64,000 bases of DNA from Entomomonas sp. E2T0 (lineage in GTDB: Bacteria > Pseudomonadota > Gammaproteobacteria > Pseudomonadales > Pseudomonadaceae): positions 2,046,001 to 2,110,000 of the forward strand of contig NZ_CP094972.1 of the NCBI RefSeq assembly GCF_025985425.1, given 5' to 3'. Made by a program: the position numbers and the translations under genes. Under the pieces are notes generated by a model. That model saw only the letters and a list, made by a program, of their open reading frames with translations. It did not search any database and was not told where the DNA came from. Shown here in pieces: positions 8,997-18,186 of this stretch (position 1 is the first letter of the stretch; each line of letters starts with the position of its first letter).

Positions 8997-9602
8997 TTAA
9001 TGAGTATACCAACGATAATCCGTTACTACTGCTCGCACAGGAATATCCCAGCTATTTAATTGTAATTTATCTACTTTTTGGCATTCATGGGCTAAGCCTA
9101 ACAAATAAGGTTTGTGCCAGCTTTTACGATTTTTTAAGTAACTAAGGTAGCGATCATAAAAACCACCTCCCATACCTAAACGCCCACCGTACTCATCAAA
9201 TCCTACTAATGGCATTAAAATAAGGTCAAGTTTAACAGGATGAACTTGATGACTAAAATTAGCCACGGGCTGTTTAATGTTAAAGCGATTGAGTGTCCAG
9301 CGTGTCTCAGGGGTAATCCGTTGGAAAGCCATAGCAAACTTCGGCCAACGTTGTAAGATAGGGAGATAAATAGTCTTTTTATAACGTTGTGCTGCTTTTA
9401 GTAGCAGATTAGGGTCTATTTCTCCATCATTGGCTAAATAAAGGCCAATATGTTGTGCTTTTCCAAATAAAGGGTGATGAATAATTTGTTTATAAAGATT
9501 TTTGGCAGCTATTTTCTGTTGTAATGGAGTAAGCGCACGCCTACGGTTGCGTAGTAATCGGCGTAGAGCTTGTGGGGAAAGAGTAGCGGCCGTAATTGTC
9601 AT
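8997..9602 (-). CDS. fau: 5-formyltetrahydrofolate cyclo-ligase
   Basis: Converts 5-formyl-THF to 5,10-methenyl-THF using ATP. The glycine-rich LGMGGGFYDRYL motif (about residues 140-152) and the N-terminal basic LRRLLRNRRRAL helix identify the family. The 201-aa length is normal. It follows the 6S RNA gene on the same strand, matching the ssrS-fau (ygfA) arrangement conserved across gammaproteobacteria. Confidence 0.92.
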   Translation of the reverse strand: MTITAATLSPQALRRLLRNRRRALTPLQQKIAAKNLYKQIIHHPLFGKAQHIGLYLANDGEIDPNLLLKAAQRYKKTIYLPILQRWPKFAMAFQRITPETRWTLNRFNIKQPVANFSHQVHPVKLDLILMPLVGFDEYGGRLGMGGGFYDRYLSYLKNRKSWHKPYLLGLAHECQKVDKLQLNSWDIPVRAVVTDYRWYTH

Positions 9603-9627
9603 AAGGATTAGGCTTAATAAAGATAGA

Positions 9628-9800
9628 GCTCCAAAGATGCCGTTATTGGGTTAGCCCTTGAACCCTGAAGTTCAAGGTGGTGGCTACCGCAGACCTTTAG
9701 GCTTTCCGTGAAACGGACATGCACACCAGTCATTTGATAACCCCCGTTTAAAAGATTATCGGCTCAGGGACATCTCCAATTGACGAACATCCGAGGAGTT
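9628..9800 (-). ncRNA. ssrS: 6S RNA
   Basis: Small RNA of about 173 nt that binds sigma70 RNA polymerase in stationary phase. The ends pair as a closing stem: 5' CUCC..GGAUG with 3' CAUCU..GGAG, with a small internal loop as in E. coli. Recognisable conserved blocks are GAUGUUCG near the 5' end, CCCUGAGCCGAU, and ACCUUGAA..GGUUCAAGGG on the 3' side. It lies between fau and zapA. The ends are estimated to within a few nucleotides. Confidence 0.92.
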
Positions 9801-9806
9801 AATTTT

Positions 9807-9834
9807 ATTATACGCTAATTAGCTCATCTGTAAA
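9807..9834 (-). promoter_or_regulatory. Sigma70 promoter of 6S RNA
   Basis: On the minus strand, TTTACA (-35) and a perfect TATAAT (-10) are separated by 16 bp and end 6 bp before the predicted 5' end of 6S RNA. Confidence 0.75.
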
Positions 9835-9913
9835 CAACAATAAGCTATTGGTGATTAATGTCGCTATTGTATTGCAGTGCATTAAGCCTTTTTGAAAGCA
9901 AATATTTAGCGGT

Positions 9914-10156
9914 TTATAATAACTTTTGTTGAGCCCCTTTTTTGGATTTTTGCTCTAGTAACTCATAAGTAATATTAAGTGCAGCTGTTACTGCTATACG
10001 TTCGACACCAATGGCTTTACCACTCGCCCGAATTTCCCTCATCATTTTATCAAGATAGTCTGCTGCTTGTTGTAGCTCAAGGCGTTTATCTTCTGGGCAA
10101 GTCAGATGATATTCTTTATCTAAAATATGTACAGTCATTGTCTCTGGTTGTTTCAT
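9914..10156 (-). CDS. zapA: ZapA, cell division protein
   Basis: 80-aa FtsZ-associated protein. The N terminus carries the TVHILDKEYHLTCPEDKRLEL strand-helix region typical of ZapA, followed by a helix (ADYLDKMMREIR) and the C-terminal coiled-coil (NITYELLEQKSKKG). It stabilises Z-ring bundles in the cytoplasm. It is divergent from ygfB and upstream of 6S RNA, as in Pseudomonas. The short Pseudomonas gene often found between zapA and ygfB is not visible here. Confidence 0.9.
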   Translation of the reverse strand: MKQPETMTVHILDKEYHLTCPEDKRLELQQAADYLDKMMREIRASGKAIGVERIAVTAALNITYELLEQKSKKGAQQKLL

Positions 10157-10571
10157 ACATTTTATCCAATCAGGGGGAAGTGATTTTTAAACTACTGTTA
10201 TACCAAGTTACTACAATATAGTCATTGTGTTAAGTAATTGCGGCTAATTATACAATTAAATACTAAGTTTGTTGGTTAAGATTGTTACTATAATAGTCCA
10301 ATCATAAAAATAGTGAGTTGAGATAAATCGACTAAATCAAAATATAGTATTGTTTACAAGAAATAATCTGTAAATGAATAAATATATTGCTAATTATTAA
10401 TTAACTGAGGCAGAGAGCAAGGTAGTGAATTTACTAAATGTAGATATTTTGTTATCCCTTATTAATAGGTATTACAGCTATTTTATAATATGCTTTAACT
10501 ATTTTTAGAGGTTGGTTTATTAGTGCTAGGTTGTTACTATATAAACTATTTTTCAAGAGTTATTATCTGTT
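10157..10571. other. Intergenic region between divergent zapA and ygfB
   Basis: 415 bp of AT-rich sequence. It must hold the divergent promoters. A TATAAT occurs at 10484-10489 facing ygfB but without a good -35 element. I found no credible small gene or structured RNA. Confidence 0.4.
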
Positions 10572-11132
10572 ATGTCACAAACATTATCTTCTGCTTATAC
10601 GGGTCTAGCAAAATTATTAACTGAAGCAGGGCATTTTATTACACCTGCTGAGTTACAGGGTACTCTTTGGGGACGGACAGTAGCGGGTGCTAATGGTCAA
10701 TCTTCGCAATTGATGCAAGAACTCTCTTCATTTTTAGAAGAGGGTGAGTTAACAGAGGCTATTCAGCAAGCAATTACTGGTTTGCAAGAAATGGTTAATA
10801 AAGAGTTAACGGATGGTAGTGTTGCGGTCACTTTATTATTACCTGTTGATGATGAATCTTTAACTGATCGCTTAAACGCATTGACTGAATGGGCTAATGG
10901 CTTTTTATCAAGTTTTGGTATGGTCAAGCAAGCGGATAAATTACCTAAAGAAGTGTTAGAAATTTTAGAGGATTTAGCTTCTGTCTCTCAACTAGATACC
11001 AATATTGCTGCTGAAGATGAAGCTCGTAGTGAAGGTGATTATGCGGAGCTTGTTGAGTTTTTAAGGGTTGCGCCATTACTGGTTGCTACGGAACTTAAAA
11101 GTAAACCTACAATAGAACAGTCTGTGCATTAA
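10572..11132 (+). CDS. ygfB: UPF0149 family protein YgfB
   Basis: 186-aa cytoplasmic helical protein with the family features: N-terminal AELQGTLWGRT segment, FLPVDDE-like LLLPVDDESLTDRL, and the WANGFLSSFG motif. It ends in an acidic helical domain (DYAELVEFLRVAPLLVATEL). In P. aeruginosa YgfB modulates beta-lactamase expression; a similar role here is inference. It precedes pepP by 14 nt in the usual ygfB-pepP-ubiH operon. Confidence 0.92.
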   Translation: MSQTLSSAYTGLAKLLTEAGHFITPAELQGTLWGRTVAGANGQSSQLMQELSSFLEEGELTEAIQQAITGLQEMVNKELTDGSVAVTLLLPVDDESLTDRLNALTEWANGFLSSFGMVKQADKLPKEVLEILEDLASVSQLDTNIAAEDEARSEGDYAELVEFLRVAPLLVATELKSKPTIEQSVH

Positions 11133-11146
11133 TAATAGGATGAATA

Positions 11147-12463
11147 ATGATCACTATTCCTGCTGCTGAATATCAACAACGTCGTCACCAGTTATTATCC
11201 AAACTAGATGCCAATGGTATTGCAGTTATTGCTGCCGCACCTATTATAGAGCGTAATGAAGGCGTGGAATATCCCTATCGACAGGATAGTAACTTTCAAT
11301 ATTTAACAGGTTTTCCAGAGCCAGAAGCGTTATTGGTGTTGATTCCTAAACGAGCAGAAGGACAAGTGGTTTTATTCTGCCGTGATCGTGATCCTACTAT
11401 GGAAGTATGGACAGGGATTAGGGCAGGGCAAGAAGGTGCTATTAAGCAATATGGTGTTGATCAAGCATTCTCTATTAATCAACTTGATGAGTTAATGCCT
11501 ACTTTATTAGATGGTCGTAATAAGGTTTATTCGCTAATAGCCACTCAACAAAAAGTTCAGAAAAAACTAATGAAGTGGGTGGAAGTTGTTCGTAGTAGAG
11601 TAAGACAAGATGCTATAGCCCCTTGCACTTTTAAAGCATTAGAACCTATTTTACATGAAATGCGCTTGCATAAGAGTGAGGCAGAATTAGCAGTGATGCA
11701 ATATGCCATGGATGTTTCAGCTAAAGCACATATTCGGGCTATGCAAGAAAGTAAAGCAGGGTTGTATGAGTATAGCCTAGATGCGGCTTTAGAATATGAG
11801 TTTCGTAAAGGTGGCGCTCGGTTAGTAGCTTATAACTCAATAGTAGCCAGCGGTGCTAATGCTTGTATTCTGCATTATCAAGAGAATAATGCTGAGTTAA
11901 AAGCAGGTGATTTAGTGATGATTGATGCGGGCTGTGAGATTGATTGCTATGCCAGTGATATTAGCCGTACTTTCCCTGTTACAGGCAAATTCTCAGCTGA
12001 GCAAAAAGCACTCTATGAAATAGTGTTAGCCGCTAATTTAGCAGCGATTGGTGAAGTAGCACCAGGTAAACCTTATCAGGCTCCCCATGATATAGCCGTT
12101 AAAGTAATCACTGAAGGATTAGTTGAGTTAGGAATTTTACAAGGAAATGTTGAAACATTGATTGCCAACAAAGCATATACTGAATTTTACATGCATAGTA
12201 CTGGCCACTGGTTAGGACTCGATGTTCATGATGTGGGTGCCTATCGTATTAATAAGCAAAGTCGTCCTCTTGAGCCTGGTATGGTGTTAACCATTGAACC
12301 CGGTATTTATATTGCACCTGACAATACCAAGGTTGCAGAAAAATGGCGAGGCATAGGTATTCGTATTGAAGACAATGTCGTGGTTACTGAGCAAGGTCAT
12401 CGCGTGATGACAGCGAATACACCAAAAACCATTGCAGAAATAGAGTCGTTAATGGCTTGTTAA
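11147..12463 (+). CDS. pepP: Xaa-Pro aminopeptidase (aminopeptidase P II)
   Basis: Removes N-terminal residues preceding proline. The C-terminal pita-bread domain shows the dinuclear metal ligands: Asp in MIDAGCEID and ASDISR, His in HSTGHWLGLDVHD, Glu in IEPGIYI and RIEDNVVVT. The N-terminal creatinase-like domain carries DSNFQYLTGFPEPEA. 438 aa is the usual length. It lies between ygfB and ubiH. Confidence 0.95.
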   Translation: MITIPAAEYQQRRHQLLSKLDANGIAVIAAAPIIERNEGVEYPYRQDSNFQYLTGFPEPEALLVLIPKRAEGQVVLFCRDRDPTMEVWTGIRAGQEGAIKQYGVDQAFSINQLDELMPTLLDGRNKVYSLIATQQKVQKKLMKWVEVVRSRVRQDAIAPCTFKALEPILHEMRLHKSEAELAVMQYAMDVSAKAHIRAMQESKAGLYEYSLDAALEYEFRKGGARLVAYNSIVASGANACILHYQENNAELKAGDLVMIDAGCEIDCYASDISRTFPVTGKFSAEQKALYEIVLAANLAAIGEVAPGKPYQAPHDIAVKVITEGLVELGILQGNVETLIANKAYTEFYMHSTGHWLGLDVHDVGAYRINKQSRPLEPGMVLTIEPGIYIAPDNTKVAEKWRGIGIRIEDNVVVTEQGHRVMTANTPKTIAEIESLMAC

Positions 12464-12490
12464 AATTAAAGAATAGACTGGAGAAAAAAC

Positions 12491-13678
12491 ATGCAGCAAA
12501 ACGATCTCGTCATTATTGGTGGAGGTTTAGTTGGTGCGAGTTTAGCATTATGTTTACAAGCAGCCGTGCGTGAACGTGGTTGGCGAGTAAAACTAATAGA
12601 ACCTTACTCTATAGAAGGTAACTATCAGCCCAGTTATGATGCACGTTCTTCAGCTATTTCTTATGGTTCAAAACTTATTTATGAGCAATTAGGGATATGG
12701 GATGCTTTATCTAAACGAGCAGAACCTATCACCTTTATTCAAGTATCTGAACGTGGTCATGGTGTGACTGTTAATTTAGATACTAAGCAAGAAAATATTC
12801 CAGCTTTTGGTTATGTTATTGATAATGCATGGATTGGTAAATGTTTACTAGAAGCCTTAGATACTGAAGTGATTCATTGCCAATATGACACTGAGGTACG
12901 TAAATTAATACCACAACCAGATGGTTATGACGTGATATTGGATGATGACGAAAAATTATCTGCTAATCTGGTAGTGTTAGCCGATGGTGGACGTTCTGAT
13001 TTACGTAATCAATTAGGGATTCATGTTAAGCGTACGCCTTATGGACAAACGGCGATTATTGCCAATGTAACACCAGGCTGTCGTCATATGGGACGTGCTT
13101 TTGAACGCTTTACCGATCAAGGCCCCATTGCGTTATTACCCTTAGCTGATAATAACTGTGCGCTAGTGCTTACTCGAGAGCATGAAGAAGCAGATAGATT
13201 ATTAGCCTTATCTGATGAAGCGTTTTTAGTTGAACTACAAAAAGCTTTTGGTAATCGTATGGGAGAGTTTAAGCGTATTGGTGAGCGTCATAATTACCAG
13301 TTAGTGTTAAGCGAAGCACAAGAACAAGTAAGACCCCATTTAGTATTACTAGGTAACTCTGCACATGGTATGCACCCCGTGGCTGGGCAAGGTTATAATT
13401 TGTCATTGCGTGACACATGGGCATTAGCACAAGCCTTATTAAAATCAGATAAACCTTTAGGTGACTTTGCTACATTACAGCAGTATATGCAACGAAGAGA
13501 ATGCGACCAACACCGTATTGTCGGTTTTTCTGATCAAGTCACTCGTTTATTCTCTAATAAACAACCTGTCCTAAAAATAGGTCGTCTGTTAGGCTTGGGT
13601 CTAGCTGGCGCTAATCTTGTTCCGCCTTTAAAACACTGGTTTATCTTACAAGCTATGGGCTTGGGCGTTCATCAGTAA
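12491..13678 (+). CDS. ubiH: UbiH, 2-octaprenyl-6-methoxyphenol hydroxylase
   Basis: FAD-dependent monooxygenase of ubiquinone synthesis. The N-terminal Rossmann motif IIGGGLVGASLAL binds FAD; the second FAD motif GNSAHGMHPVAGQGYNLSLRD (about residues 290-310) is diagnostic for UbiH/UbiF/UbiI. Synteny with ygfB-pepP favours UbiH. In Pseudomonas a second hydroxylase (ubiI) usually follows, but here a secreted protein gene does, so ubiI is either elsewhere or missing. Confidence 0.92.
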   Translation: MQQNDLVIIGGGLVGASLALCLQAAVRERGWRVKLIEPYSIEGNYQPSYDARSSAISYGSKLIYEQLGIWDALSKRAEPITFIQVSERGHGVTVNLDTKQENIPAFGYVIDNAWIGKCLLEALDTEVIHCQYDTEVRKLIPQPDGYDVILDDDEKLSANLVVLADGGRSDLRNQLGIHVKRTPYGQTAIIANVTPGCRHMGRAFERFTDQGPIALLPLADNNCALVLTREHEEADRLLALSDEAFLVELQKAFGNRMGEFKRIGERHNYQLVLSEAQEQVRPHLVLLGNSAHGMHPVAGQGYNLSLRDTWALAQALLKSDKPLGDFATLQQYMQRRECDQHRIVGFSDQVTRLFSNKQPVLKIGRLLGLGLAGANLVPPLKHWFILQAMGLGVHQ

Positions 13679-13845
13679 GCTACTGTAAGCCCATTTGTAA
13701 GTGAATGTTTGTAATTAAATGTCATTAAAAATAGCTTCTTTGGGCTAATTATTACCTTAAGGTAGCATTAACGAGTGATGTGACTTGTTGTAATCTGATA
13801 AGTGAAAATTTAGTTTTTTATTTATTAGGTTTAAGGAGTTCTATT

Positions 13846-14448
13846 ATGCGTTCATCTATGCTTTGTGCTTTGGCTTTAGCGGTAGCTAGTACAGCAACTC
13901 TTGCGCAAACTACCACTACTACCACAACTACTCGCGAAACTACCCCTGCTACAGTAGACCATGTTACCACTCAAACGACTCATACAACGACAGAGCATGT
14001 TGTAACAGAAACAGTTAAAGAAATCTCGGCAGGAGACAAAACTCAAATTGTAGCTAATGTGTTATGTCAGAATGTGCCACCTGTACAAAATCCTATAGCA
14101 GCCGTTAATGTATATAGCAATTATATCGATCAAGTATCAGAGCTATTTGCTAATAATTCACAAAATATGGCAAGTAATACCATAGGTATTAATAAAGATC
14201 ATCAAATGACTTATACCTTATACTCACCTGTGAATATTGTGGGAATAGATTTTAATACAGTTAATATTAATAAATTGAAAGATCAAAATGGTAGTTACCA
14301 TCAAATTACAGCAAGTAAGCCCTTAACATCAGCAGATCAAGGAGCTCTTGCCAGTATTCCACAAAATAATGATAATTTAACAGTTTCTACGGCTAATCAG
14401 AAATTAGAGATTATTTGTAATGTTAAAGTGCCAATGGTAGAAAATTAA
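13846..14448 (+). CDS. Secreted protein with Thr-rich N-terminal segment, unknown function
   Basis: About 200 aa. The ATG giving MRSSMLCALALAVASTATLAQ is chosen because AAGGAG lies about 9 nt upstream and a typical signal peptide results. The mature N terminus is a Thr-rich, low-complexity stretch of about 45 residues (QTTTTTTTTRETTPAT, TTHTTTEHVVTETV), followed by a globular part of about 140 residues with two cysteines (VLCQNV, EIICNV) that could form a disulfide. I recognise no domain. It stands alone downstream of ubiH, with a dispersed repeat and terminator behind it. Confidence 0.65.
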   Translation: MRSSMLCALALAVASTATLAQTTTTTTTTRETTPATVDHVTTQTTHTTTEHVVTETVKEISAGDKTQIVANVLCQNVPPVQNPIAAVNVYSNYIDQVSELFANNSQNMASNTIGINKDHQMTYTLYSPVNIVGIDFNTVNINKLKDQNGSYHQITASKPLTSADQGALASIPQNNDNLTVSTANQKLEIICNVKVPMVEN

Positions 14449-14454
14449 TATTTT

Positions 14455-14564
14455 ATAGCTATTACGCTATATTTTTATACCTCGTTGAATGGCTTTGTCG
14501 TAATAATTGTACTGTCTTCAGCCATTCGCCTTGTCTAAAATTATATAGCAACAGCTATAGTTAT
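14455..14564. repeat. Dispersed hairpin repeat, copy 1
   Basis: About 110 bp immediately downstream of a stop codon, closely similar to a second copy near 20.6 kb. The core is an 8-bp stem GAATGGCT/AGCCATTC (14487-14527) around a conserved 25-nt loop containing TTGTACTGTCTTC; the outer flanks (TATAGCTAT, AGCTATAG) are also partly complementary. The other copy keeps the stem by a compensatory change. Confidence 0.75.
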
Positions 14565-14593
14565 AAAAAAACCGTCATATATTGACGGTTTTT
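14565..14593. terminator. Bidirectional Rho-independent terminator
   Basis: AAAAACCGTCA and TGACGGTTTTT pair around a 5-nt loop with A/T tracts on both sides. It separates the convergent secreted-protein and lipoprotein genes. Confidence 0.85.
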
Positions 14594-14611
14594 TAGTTTT
14601 AGGAATAATGA

Positions 14612-15046
14612 TTAATAAGGGCCACACCTAACATCAACTTCAGAAAAATCAAACAGCTTGGTATTATCATCTTTAGTAATGAGCAATTGTGCCCCTGTTA
14701 CCATAGGACGGGCTTCTAGTCGATAGAAAGCACCAGCTTCAAATTCATAGTTGAAACTCATTAAACAAGTAATATAACCGTTATCTCGAAAGAAACCTGT
14801 TACCTCTGAAGTATCATATTGAAAACGTACAGCTAAGCGATGCTTTCCTGTAGGGACTTGAAAATAACGACCATCATTTACTCTGTTACGGTCTAAAGTG
14901 TCAGCCATAAGGCTTCTGCTTGGCTGGGCATACATTTCTACAATAGCTGTATCAGCAGTAGGTTGTGGAATAGGGGGTAAAGTACAAGCAGTTAGCAAGC
15001 TAGCAGAGAATAGTAAAGCTAAATAGTTAAAGTTAATCTTGCTCAT
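14612..15046 (-). CDS. Small lipoprotein, unknown function
   Basis: 144 aa from the ATG giving MSKINFNYLALLFSASLLTAC, a lipoprotein signal with lipidated Cys21. The mature part looks like a beta-sandwich (AVRFQYDTSEVTGFF, GAFYRLEARPMV), with two cysteines (ITCLMSF, DVRCGPY). The start overlaps the end of the upstream DUF3301 gene by 14 nt, indicating coupling. An earlier in-frame ATG at 15073 would bury the signal peptide. Pseudomonads carry a comparable lipoprotein after DUF3301 genes; function unknown. Confidence 0.7.
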   Translation of the reverse strand: MSKINFNYLALLFSASLLTACTLPPIPQPTADTAIVEMYAQPSRSLMADTLDRNRVNDGRYFQVPTGKHRLAVRFQYDTSEVTGFFRDNGYITCLMSFNYEFEAGAFYRLEARPMVTGAQLLITKDDNTKLFDFSEVDVRCGPY

Positions 15047-15458
15047 GGGTATTTTTACGCTTTTTATAATCATCTAGGGTTAATATCGTAGGATGTGGCC
15101 TATTTTCAACGATACTGCCTTGTGTCTCCTCAGCTTGTTGAGGATTAAAGGGATAGGGTGGTAATTCAATATTACCCACATGATAACCAAATAGAGTAAT
15201 AGTGCCTGTGTAACGTTGCTCACCTGTGACTGTAAATTCAAAGCTATAGATTCTCGCGAATCTAAGTTTACCATAACCATCGCGCTTAAATGTGATTGCT
15301 TTTAAAGCAACATAACCATCGAGTAAAGTTAGGTTAAGTTTTTCACAGTGTCGTTTAATACAGCGTAGCGCATAATCTCTTTGTCCATGAATACGCCACC
15401 ACCACAATAAACCAATAGCAACAATAATGATAATGGTTAGTTCAAGAGGTGATAGCAT
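15033..15458 (-). CDS. DUF3301 domain protein
   Basis: 141 aa with one N-terminal membrane segment (LTIIIIVAIGLLWWW, about residues 6-21) and a small cytoplasmic or periplasmic domain containing the ALRCIKRHCEKLNLTLLD and LRFARIYSFEFTVTGE stretches that define DUF3301. Function unknown. It begins 9 nt after the YqaA gene and overlaps the next lipoprotein gene, so the three probably form one operon. Confidence 0.8.
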   Translation of the reverse strand: MLSPLELTIIIIVAIGLLWWWRIHGQRDYALRCIKRHCEKLNLTLLDGYVALKAITFKRDGYGKLRFARIYSFEFTVTGEQRYTGTITLFGYHVGNIELPPYPFNPQQAEETQGSIVENRPHPTILTLDDYKKRKNTHEQD

Positions 15459-15467
15459 AAGGTATCT

Positions 15468-16055
15468 CTAGTGAAATGCGTATTTTGCTAAATATAAACC
15501 ACCAGCAACAATAAGAACAAGTGCAGTAAAGGCAAGTCCTAATCTTTTCTCAATCATTTGTTTAGCTTTAGGGCCTAGCCAGTAAAGCACACTACAAGTA
15601 ATTAAAAAGCGTGTGCCCCGAGCAAAGGTACCAACCAGAACAAATACTAAGAAGTTTAGCTGAGTAATACCACTTAAAATTGTAATTACTTTATAAGGCA
15701 GGGGGGTGAAACCTCCACCTAGTAGTACCATCAACCAGCCAAGTTCATTAAATTTATCTTTGGCTGTTTCAAAGCTATCTTGTAAACCATAGAGATTGAT
15801 AATCCACTGGCCTACAGTATCCATAAGGAACATACCGATTAAATAGCCGAAAATACCACCAACCGCAGAGCTAATTGTACAAATAAAGAAATAGCGCCAC
15901 GTTTTTTTACGATTGGCCATAATCATTGGCGCTAAGATTACATCAGGTGGAATAGGGAAGAATGAACTTTCTGCAAAACTAACTCCAGCTAATGCCCATT
16001 CTGAGCGAGGATGCTCAGCAAGCCGCATAGTCCACTCATATAAACGACGTAACAT
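15468..16055 (-). CDS. YqaA-type SNARE-associated/VTT membrane protein
   Basis: 195-aa inner-membrane protein of the DedA/VTT superfamily. The signature is ESSFFPIPPDVILAPM followed by GGIFGYLIGMF and the helical-hairpin region LGGGFTPLPYKVITILSG. Relatives are implicated in lipid or membrane homeostasis; a specific substrate cannot be assigned. First gene of a three-gene operon with DUF3301 and a lipoprotein. Confidence 0.85.
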   Translation of the reverse strand: MLRRLYEWTMRLAEHPRSEWALAGVSFAESSFFPIPPDVILAPMIMANRKKTWRYFFICTISSAVGGIFGYLIGMFLMDTVGQWIINLYGLQDSFETAKDKFNELGWLMVLLGGGFTPLPYKVITILSGITQLNFLVFVLVGTFARGTRFLITCSVLYWLGPKAKQMIEKRLGLAFTALVLIVAGGLYLAKYAFH

Positions 16056-16194
16056 CTAAAAGGTTTTCCTTAATGGAAGTGATAAACTGGCTAATTCTAC
16101 TAAATTCTATAATTAGAATGTTAGCTTTTTAATATTAAAAAGTATGTTGTAGAGCAAAGGGCTATTATTTATTTAACCCCTTGCTTCGATGATG

Positions 16195-18015
16195 TTAGAT
16201 ACTGACTTGTTGATCTGATACTGATTTAAGTAAACGTGACTCCATTAGACGAGCAATTTCTCGCTCACCAATAACCACAAAATCAGAACCATGTTCTTCT
16301 AAGTGAATTTGTTCAGCTTCAGTTTGAGCACGTGCCATAATATCTATTATCGCGTTACAGGTTCTAGCATGCTCAACAATTTGACCAGCTTCAAAGCCGT
16401 TAGGAATAGCGATTAGTAACCACTGTGCTTGTTCTATATTAGCGCGTTGTAATATATTGATGTTAGCAGCATTACCTTCAACCACTGTATAGCCAAGTTC
16501 TCTTGCAGCATCTACACGTATATGGGCATCTTCAATAATAACAAAAGGCACCCCTTTTTCATGTAAATATTGGCTCGTTAGCACACCAACACGACCATAA
16601 CCAACAATAATGGCATGTTGAGTTTCTGTTATAGGCTGAATATCATCACTTTCTTCTTCATCTATTGTTACCTGTGGTGCTGATTCTGGAATTTGTTCAG
16701 TAGTTACAGTGGCAGCTACATCTGTTGTTTCAGCAGGAGTAGTTGCAACAGCCTCTTTCTTGTCTGCTGTAGCATAGAAACGATCTAATAATACAAATAA
16801 TATAGGGTTAATCAAAATAGATAAAATAGCACCTGCTAATATTAGATTATAACCTTCTTGAGGAAGTATGTGATAAGTTATCCCTAAGCCAGCAAGGATA
16901 AAGGAGAACTCACCAATTTGTGCCAAGCTAGCAGAGATAGTAAGGGCTGTATGAGTAGGCTTACCAAAAGCTTTCACAATTAGGAAAGCAGCAATAGATT
17001 TACCAATAACAATAATTAGTAAAGTGGCCAGTACCATAATAGGTTGTTCAACCAACACTTTAGGGTCAAATAACATACCTACTGATACAAAGAATAATAC
17101 GGCAAAAGCATCACGGAAAGGTAAAGAGTCTTCAGCTGCTCTATGGCTGAGCTCTGATTCATTAAGTACCATCCCAGCAAAGAAAGCACCTAGCGCAAAC
17201 GACACACCAAAGAGCTCAGATGAGCCATAGGCTATGCCCATAGCTATAGCGAGTACTGATAAGGTAAATAACTCTCTTGAGCCCATACCTGCTATGCGTT
17301 CTAATACCCAAGGAATTACTTTTCTACCAACGATAATCATTAAGGCAATAAAGGCAGCTACTTTACCTAGGGTTATTAATAGCTGCATAGCAATCCCCAT
17401 TTGTGCAGGGGCTGTATCGGCTACAGCAGTAATAGCAACATCGGCTAAATCTTTACTGTTGGCGGCTTCAGTAGCAACATCTCCAACAGAGCCACCTAGC
17501 ATGCCAGCAAGTGCAGGTAATAATACAAGGGCCAGTACCATTACAAGGTCTTCTACGATTAACCAACCTACAGCTATTTTACCGCGACGACTATCAATGA
17601 GTTGTCTTGATTCTAAAGCACGTAATAACACCACGGTACTGGCAACAGACAATGCTAAACCGAATATTAAGCCTGTACCAAAGTTCCAACCAATTAGCCA
17701 AGCTAATCCCATGCCCATTAGGGTTGCTAGTGTAATTTGCGCAATAGCACCGGGAATAGCAATGTTTTTAACTGACATTAGGTCTTTAAGGGAGAAATGT
17801 AGACCAACACCAAACATTAGCAAAATTACACCAATTTCTGAAATTTCGTGGGAGAGGTGGCCATCTGCCACAAAGAATGGTGTATAAGGGCCGACACAGA
17901 TGCCAGCAATAAGATAGCCCACTAGGGGAGAGATTCTTAAACGATGGGCAATAGCTCCCAAAATAAGCGCTAAAACAAAACCAACAGAAATGGTGGCTAT
18001 TAACGGTGTTTCCAT
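16195..18015 (-). CDS. ybaL: YbaL-like CPA2 cation:proton antiporter with RCK domain
   Basis: 606 aa. About 12 membrane helices with the CPA2 signature (LIAGICVGPYTPFF, VEDLVMVLALVLLPA, FFAGMVLNESELSHRA) occupy residues 1-410; a charged linker (residues 425-465, ATTPAETTD, EEESDD) leads to a cytoplasmic TrkA-N/RCK domain with a nucleotide-binding GYGRVGVLTSQYLHEKG motif. Architecture and size fit the YbaL/KefC group of K+/H+ antiporters. A single-gene unit. Confidence 0.88.
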   Translation of the reverse strand: METPLIATISVGFVLALILGAIAHRLRISPLVGYLIAGICVGPYTPFFVADGHLSHEISEIGVILLMFGVGLHFSLKDLMSVKNIAIPGAIAQITLATLMGMGLAWLIGWNFGTGLIFGLALSVASTVVLLRALESRQLIDSRRGKIAVGWLIVEDLVMVLALVLLPALAGMLGGSVGDVATEAANSKDLADVAITAVADTAPAQMGIAMQLLITLGKVAAFIALMIIVGRKVIPWVLERIAGMGSRELFTLSVLAIAMGIAYGSSELFGVSFALGAFFAGMVLNESELSHRAAEDSLPFRDAFAVLFFVSVGMLFDPKVLVEQPIMVLATLLIIVIGKSIAAFLIVKAFGKPTHTALTISASLAQIGEFSFILAGLGITYHILPQEGYNLILAGAILSILINPILFVLLDRFYATADKKEAVATTPAETTDVAATVTTEQIPESAPQVTIDEEESDDIQPITETQHAIIVGYGRVGVLTSQYLHEKGVPFVIIEDAHIRVDAARELGYTVVEGNAANINILQRANIEQAQWLLIAIPNGFEAGQIVEHARTCNAIIDIMARAQTEAEQIHLEEHGSDFVVIGEREIARLMESRLLKSVSDQQVSI

Positions 18016-18186
18016 AAATTCTCCCTTTTATAATAAAAAACAACCAGTGAGTTAGTAAAAACTACTTCACTAGAGTAAACGAATAGAGTTATTAGTATTT
18101 TGTGTGAAGTTATAAAATTAACTTATTTTATAACAAGATTCTATAGTTAAATACTATAGAATAATATTTATTTTCTTTGCATTATA

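Noticed and set aside
17234-17887. 217-codon open frame antisense to the YbaL-like antiporter gene
   Set aside because: Composition (Ser/Thr/Ala/Ile/Pro) is that of the complement of a hydrophobic membrane-protein gene; the antiporter frame has clear motifs.
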